DNA of 10,000 nt, taken from contig NC_091568.1 of assembly GCF_042767895.1 (NCBI RefSeq), forward strand, positions 27,182,283 through 27,192,282, written 5' to 3'. The translations under genes and the position numbers were made by a program. The notes under the pieces were generated by a model. That model was not told the DNA's origin and did not search any database. It saw nothing but the letters and a program-made list of their open reading frames with translations. Below are positions 6,472-10,000 of this stretch, piece after piece. This DNA comes from Penaeus vannamei. Taxonomy: Eukaryota > Arthropoda > Malacostraca > Decapoda > Penaeidae. Every line of letters begins with the position of its first letter. Within the stretch, counting starts at the first letter, position 1.

Positions 6472-6628
6472 CTCAGGAAATCTACGTCGAAGTGGTGAGT
6501 AGTTTTCACGCGCTTTTGCTGGCTTATTTCCCTCCCTACGAAGAAACGCCTGTCGCAGTGGGTTGAATTTAACTCGGCTGTATTTCCACCCAAACTAATT
6601 GAGTCCCGTGACGGAATGACAGACTGCT
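6472..6628. repeat. Conserved block after hairpin, unit 3 copy
   Basis: Paralogue of 1676-1831 with the invariant cores AAACGCCTGTCGCAGTGGGT and TGTATTTCCACCCAAACTAA. The minus-strand frame with GGNTAELNSTHCDRRFFVGR stays open in both copies, but substitution is mainly non-silent, so coding function is not supported by comparison of just these two copies. Confidence 0.6.
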
Positions 6629-6694
6629 GACTATATATACATCCTTATATTTATATAAGTATATGTACATATATATACATATTTACATGTATAC

Positions 6695-6776
<82 letters not shown>

Positions 6777-6960
6777 ATGTATATATGTATATGTATTCAT
6801 CTATGCGTATACATATATACATCTACATATTTATAAATGCATGTATATGTGTATATAAAGATAGATTGATAGATATAACATATTTGTGTCTATTTCTCTC
6901 TCTCTCTCTCCCTCTCCCTCCCTCTTTCTATCTCTAATGATATATGTGTGTATGAGTGTG
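6629..6960. repeat. TA, GTAT and CT microsatellite zone
   Basis: Gene-free stretch with (TA)n at about 6697-6752, (GTAT)n at 6752-6775, TA/CA steps, and a CT/CCCT pyrimidine run at about 6894-6930. All are expansions of shorter tracts at the same positions in unit 1. Confidence 0.93.
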
Positions 6961-7021
6961 TGTGCTCCAGTTATTTAGATTGGTGGGCGGAAGAAATGCT
7001 AGAAATGCAGCGTTGCCAATG

Positions 7022-7026
7022 ACTTT
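7022..7026. repeat. Left target-site duplication (ACTTT or CTTT)
   Basis: ACTTT at 7022-7026 is repeated at 8540-8544. Unit 1 shows the uninterrupted site as GACCTTCAGT (2139-2148), so the duplicate arose on insertion. If the element ends in CA, the duplication is the 4-bp CTTT. Confidence 0.6.
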
Positions 7027-7498
7027 TGTAGGGGTTATCATGATCTTGCCCCTATTTTGCGGGGCCGTAGGAGCCAACGAGACCTAAGCCTCCGGCCTCC
7101 TGTTTCGGCACAGAGTAATTATCATGTTCTCGTGCTGTGATATCGATACTGGTAGCGTGTTTCACTGACAAAAGTTTCGACCAAAGCATGAAATCATAAA
7201 TATAGATAGTTATTACAAGATACAGAGAACTATTACTGTATATAACTGATAAAACGTAGTATTTAAAATCATCAAAGTAAATGAAACATGACTAAATAAA
7301 ACAAAGTTAAAATAAATTCAATAAATCAGTAAACTACGTTACGCTTTATCAGTTATCAATACATCGACAGGAAGTTATTTATTTAAAAGTTATCTTTAAA
7401 GTCAAGCCATTGAAACAATTCCATTAACATTTACTTTATCACTTAAATTCATCAGTCTTTTCATTTAGTATTCACTACTCAAAAACTTTAAAACTTTG

Positions 7499-7499
<1 letters not shown>

Positions 7500-7547
<48 letters not shown>
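7500..7547. repeat. (TA)n microsatellite inside the insertion
   Basis: Pure TA run of about 48 bp. It shows that TA expansion also occurs in sequence unrelated to the array unit. Confidence 0.95.
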
Positions 7548-7550
<3 letters not shown>

Positions 7551-7828
7551 TTCAAACTTCAAATAATAAATATAAATCATACATGGAAAACGAAACAAAA
7601 GGCAAAACTCAAACTATTATCATTAAAAGCAAAAACCGTTAACACAAAACATAAAATAAGCAAAACCTCCGAAACAATAAAAGCAAAAGAAAATATACGT
7701 AAAAATGGGGCAATCTAAAATAAAACTGATAAAACAATACCTTATATGACTGCAGACTCACTGTAAGATCCAACGGTTAAAAGCGACAGAAAAACACAAA
7801 TAAAAAGAACAAAGCTTAAAAAAACGGC

Positions 7829-7847
7829 GGTTATCTGAGGGATAACC
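7829..7847. other. Small stem-loop GGTTATC/GATAACC
   Basis: Seven-bp perfect inverted repeat around TGAGG inside the insertion. It may be incidental; no U-tract or known motif gives it a role. Confidence 0.35.
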
Positions 7848-8117
7848 CAGCCGTAGGTTAATGACTGGATGCCTGTGCGCAACTCCACTCAGGTGGTTGA
7901 CCCCACCTTATTTATGCTAACAAGGTCGTGCGCCAGGAGGTGTTCGCGCATCAAGACTCATTTCATTGTTAAATGTCGTCTGCATTAAAGAACGAATACC
8001 TAAAAGTGCGAATTTACTAAAAGATTGCCGTGTTAGATGAAAAATAAATGGTTCTTTACAGAGAAATACATATAAAATATCAGTAATATAAAAAGAAAGG
8101 AACATATATACAGGAAT

Positions 8118-8441
8118 TTAAACAAGCGATATAATTGTTTTCCGTGGGCTAGCTGAGGGGGTTTGGCGCCGAATGCCCGTTGACTCTTTTCCCTCACCCT
8201 TGTCCTTCGTCATCTTGGGCGACATCTTGAAAAATGCGTGTTTTCGAGGGCGACCTCCCGACGTCATCCTTCGCAGGCCTCGAGCAGGAAATCGGGTCGT
8301 CGTCGGCTCGTACGTAATATTGGTCATTTCTCCTCGCAAATGAAAAAAATGCCTAGGGCGTCGCCATCGTCCTCCTACAGCGCCTCCGTCAGTGGCACCC
8401 TTCTGCAGCGCCTCCGTCGAGATCCGCACGCCCTGGTCCAT
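8118..8441 (-). other. GC- and CpG-rich stretch with a 107-codon open frame, uncertain coding
   Basis: The segment of about 8130-8530 stands out from the AT-rich window by its CpG-rich composition. A minus-strand ATG frame covers it. A later in-frame ATG has a fair start context (AAGATGT) and would give a short basic peptide beginning MSPKMTKDKGEGKESTG and ending at TAA. A donor-like AAGG/GTGAGG follows shortly after. A 13-bp direct repeat CAGCGCCTCCGTC (8378-8390 and 8406-8418) has a 28-nt period that would shift the frame between copies. It could be a leader or promoter-like part of the inserted element. No protein family is recognised. Confidence 0.25.
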
Positions 8442-8539
8442 ATTACGCTTTATCTCTCGGGGCTTTTTAGGGGGGGTTCCGGTGATGCTGAGCGGGGTGT
8501 AGGTCGTAAGAAGACGCAGTAAGAGCCACAGCTCACTAC

Positions 8540-8544
8540 ACTTT
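8540..8544. repeat. Right target-site duplication (ACTTT or CTTT)
   Basis: Matches 7022-7026. Unit homology resumes immediately with CAGTCTCCGTCTTGTCTGTG, as in unit 2 at 3415 onward. Confidence 0.6.
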
Positions 8545-8667
8545 CAGTCTCCGTCTTGTCTGTGTACCAGTGTTTGACCTTGGCACTGGCATATATCTGG
8601 CACTGGAGACTGATGGATTGGCGTGCGGTGAACGGACACCAGTCAATGAATAAAATACTCAACATGT
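8541..8667 (-). repeat. tRNA-Ile 3' flank module, unit 3 copy, distal part
   Basis: Resumed flank with TGTGTACCAGTGTTTGACCT and the direct repeat TGGCACTGG at 8581-8589 and 8598-8606. The proximal part lies before the insertion at 6961-7026. Confidence 0.7.
8652..8655 (-). terminator. Pol III terminator T4 for the 8668-8741 tRNA gene
   Basis: TTTT on the transcript strand, 12 nt past the tRNA 3' end, matching the placement for the gene at 4453. Confidence 0.55.
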
Positions 8668-8741
8668 TGGCCCGTAAGGGGATCGAACCCTCGACATCCG
8701 CGTTATTAGCACGGCGCTCTAACCAACTGAGCTAACAGGCC
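8668..8741 (-). tRNA. tRNA-Ile(AAU)
   Basis: Identical over 74 nt to the gene at 4453-4526: GGCCTGT/ACGGGCC acceptor, discriminator A, anticodon AAT in CTAATAA, and intact D, anticodon and T stems. The A and B boxes are consensus, and a T4 terminator follows. The 5' flank (8742-9000) is conserved with 4527-4795. The 1.5-kb insertion lies about 130 bp past the tRNA 3' end, beyond the terminator, so it should not disrupt transcription. Confidence 0.95.
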
Positions 8742-9000
8742 CTTAACATTTTTGAAAATCTTTCTAATAATGGACTGCCAGTCAACAAATTGTATTGAAG
8801 ATTATTATAAGTAGCAATTTACCATGAACATAGCCTAGTGTTATATTGTATTTCAGAAGGATCATATCAGGACAGAACAAAATAAATACATTGTGTTTAT
8901 CATTTTAAATGCACATAAGCCTATGAAAAACTACTTATGCTTAGGCAGTTTATCGTAAATGTTTTCAAATCTCATAATCATGATATATAAGGTACCTTTT
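8742..9000 (-). repeat. tRNA-Ile upstream flank, unit 3 copy
   Basis: Collinear with 4527-4795, including GAAAATCTTTCT, AGTCAACAAA, GTATTTCAGAAGGAT and GCAGTTTATC. The flank ends near the CA/TA tract. No gene is visible. Confidence 0.6.
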
Positions 9001-9033
9001 CGAAAAGAAAAAAAATCTATTATATACTTATGT

Positions 9034-9146
<113 letters not shown>

Positions 9147-9299
9147 TATATGTAAATATATTTACATATATGAATAATATATATGGGTGTATATATGTGC
9201 TATATATATGTGTATATAAACAGATATATATGAACACAAACACAGACGCAGTAATTTGTACACAAAAACAAAAAGGAAAACAATCACAATAAATGAAGG

Positions 9300-9391
9300 A
9301 AATGAACTCTCTTCAAGAGTTCCTCTCCAGACGTATGATTAACCAAAAGTCTTTTATCATTTGTCTGAAGAGGAACTTGCTAAGGGTTCTA
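9300..9391 (+). repeat. Leader repeat, copy 4 (3' truncated)
   Basis: Matches the first two thirds of the leader up to GAAGAGGAACT, then diverges at about 9380. The GAAACGTTACA core and the CCTCTTCA junction with (TA)n are absent, so this copy has an internal deletion relative to units 1 and 3. Confidence 0.7.
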
Positions 9392-9445
9392 TCCATATAT
9401 ATATTCATATACATTACATGTCACATATACACATATATATGTATG

Positions 9446-9448
<3 letters not shown>

Positions 9449-9505
<57 letters not shown>
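9449..9505. repeat. (TA)n microsatellite at a new site in unit 4
   Basis: Pure TA run of about 57 bp at a position that in units 1 and 3 is an interrupted TA/CA stretch (about 400-440 and 5140-5175), while the usual leader-junction tract is deleted. Confidence 0.95.
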
Positions 9506-9511
<6 letters not shown>

Positions 9512-9640
9512 TACATACATATACAGATATCAGTTATATGTATGTGTTTAGGAGTATATACAACTGAGTGAATGTGTGAACATTTTTCCTTCATGTACAC
9601 CTTGGGAACTCTTCGTTGTGATTAGCCTTTGTCCTCCCAC

Positions 9641-9771
9641 CTGAGGCCGATCACGTGGTCAACGGACTGGTCTTCAGCGCCCTCCGTGGTCTCCAAAAGT
9701 CTGTCGGAGGGCGAGAGATAAGCGGCGGAGACGAAGAGGCCGTTCAGCAGGGAGACCAAAGGCAAATGAGA
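9641..9771 (-). pseudogene. 131-nt exon-like block, unidentified gene, copy in unit 4 (downstream exon)
   Basis: Same length and frame as 574-704 and 5309-5439, with acceptor AAG (9772-9774) and donor AG/GTGGGA. Its private changes GGA to GGC and CTC to CTT are silent on the minus strand but would change amino acids on the + strand; one change at the first codon turns P to S. The adjacent intron carries an extra partial repeat of the TTAGGTAAG segment (9773-9820). Confidence 0.55.
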
Positions 9772-9952
9772 CTTAGGTAAGAGAGTGTGAGGCGACTTGT
9801 TTAAATAAGCTTAGGTAAGTGAGTGAGGAGCGGCTTGTTTACATGAGTGCTTGGAAGTTTCTTGCAGAATAACTCTTAAATAATCTAAAGGAAGAAGAAT
9901 ATTCTAAAAGAAAAAGAAAGAAAAAAAGACCGAGGTTTGATGCCAGACTCAC

Positions 9953-10000
9953 CCCAACGTGTTGAACATGACAGGAAAGAACGCACAATCATTACCATGC
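9953..10000 (-). pseudogene. Upstream exon-like block, copy in unit 4 (cut by window end)
   Basis: The minus strand reads GNDCAFFPVMFNTL before the donor GTGAGT. An in-frame 3-nt deletion removes one aromatic residue compared with units 1 and 3. Like unit 1 it has one G fewer than unit 3 at the donor, so the join to 9641-9771 would be out of frame. Confidence 0.45.

Larger units (their letters stand above)
7027..8540. mobile_element. 1.5-kb insertion in unit 3, candidate solo LTR
   Basis: Unit 3 homology breaks at 7026 and resumes at 8541, with the interior absent from other units. The insert starts TGTAGGGG and ends CTCACTACA, so it has TG...CA ends and a 5-bp TGTAG/CTACA terminal inverted match, flanked by CTTT on both sides. 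These are the usual marks of an LTR integrated by a retroviral-type integrase. AATAAA occurs at 7311-7316 and 7320-7325. There is no internal gag or pol, no primer-binding site and no second LTR, so it would be a solo LTR of unusual length. A DNA transposon with short ends is the alternative. The interior 7140-8120 is AT-rich and shows no gene. Confidence 0.5.
9236..10000. repeat. Tandem array unit 4 (partial, cut by window end)
   Basis: The shared start motif and leader recur from 9236 to about 9391. The segment with GAAACGTTACA and the usual (TA)n site is then missing, and the sequence resumes in the region equivalent to about 350-480 of unit 1. A (TA)n tract (9449-9505) sits at a different place than in units 1 and 3. 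The 131-nt exon-like block (9641-9771) and the beginning of the second block (from 9953) follow. Confidence 0.75.

Noticed and set aside
7027..7065. TAGGGG/CCCCTA inverted pair at the left edge of the insertion, as a transposon end
   Set aside because: The six-bp stem is not mirrored at the right end, so it does not define terminal inverted repeats.

Overview
This window looks like nuclear DNA from an animal, most likely a marine invertebrate such as a decapod crustacean or cephalopod. The reasons are dense long (TA)n and (CA)n microsatellites, eukaryotic tRNA-Ile(AAU) genes with internal A and B boxes, GT-AG-like exon borders, and no bacterial-style gene packing. The clade is inference, because no lineage marker is decisive. 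Almost every long open frame here is a translation of a dinucleotide repeat (Tyr-Ile or Thr-His runs). No complete protein gene is present.

The organising feature is a diverged tandem array. Four successive units start with the same motif (a GTAATTTGTACACAAAA-like string) near 1, 2657, 4796 and 9236. A full unit reads on the + strand: (1) a leader of about 135 bp ending in CCTCTTCA and a (TA)n tract; (2) two minus-strand exon-like blocks of an unidentified gene, 108 and 131 nt, separated by a 145-nt putative intron; (3) a poly-T tract and a coding-like block; (4) a TG/TA microsatellite zone; (5) a 29-bp-stem hairpin; (6) a conserved block of about 155 bp; (7) more TA and CT repeats; (8) a flank, then a minus-strand tRNA-Ile(AAU) gene, then its upstream flank. 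Unit 1 (1-2656) and unit 3 (4796-9235) are nearly full. Unit 2 (2657-4795) lost the exon and hairpin parts and was rearranged. Unit 4 runs off the window end.

Two tRNA-Ile(AAU) genes (4453-4526 and 8668-8741) have complete cloverleafs, good promoter boxes and a T4 terminator. A third (2266-2339) has a damaged acceptor stem and a shortened upstream flank. A fourth (3540-3582) is only a 3' fragment broken at the anticodon loop.

Unit 3 is interrupted by a 1.5-kb insertion (about 7027-8540) with TG...CA ends and a 4-bp target-site duplication, recognisable because the paralogous units show the empty site. It resembles a solo LTR. Unit 2 holds about 0.75 kb of unrelated DNA (3583-4361) with short coding-like remnants.

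The items most worth following are the exon pair carried in each unit, whose differences in the 131-nt exon are mostly synonymous on the minus strand, and the near-perfect hairpin kept in units 1 and 3. I found no CRISPR array, rRNA, complete transposase gene or viral gene.
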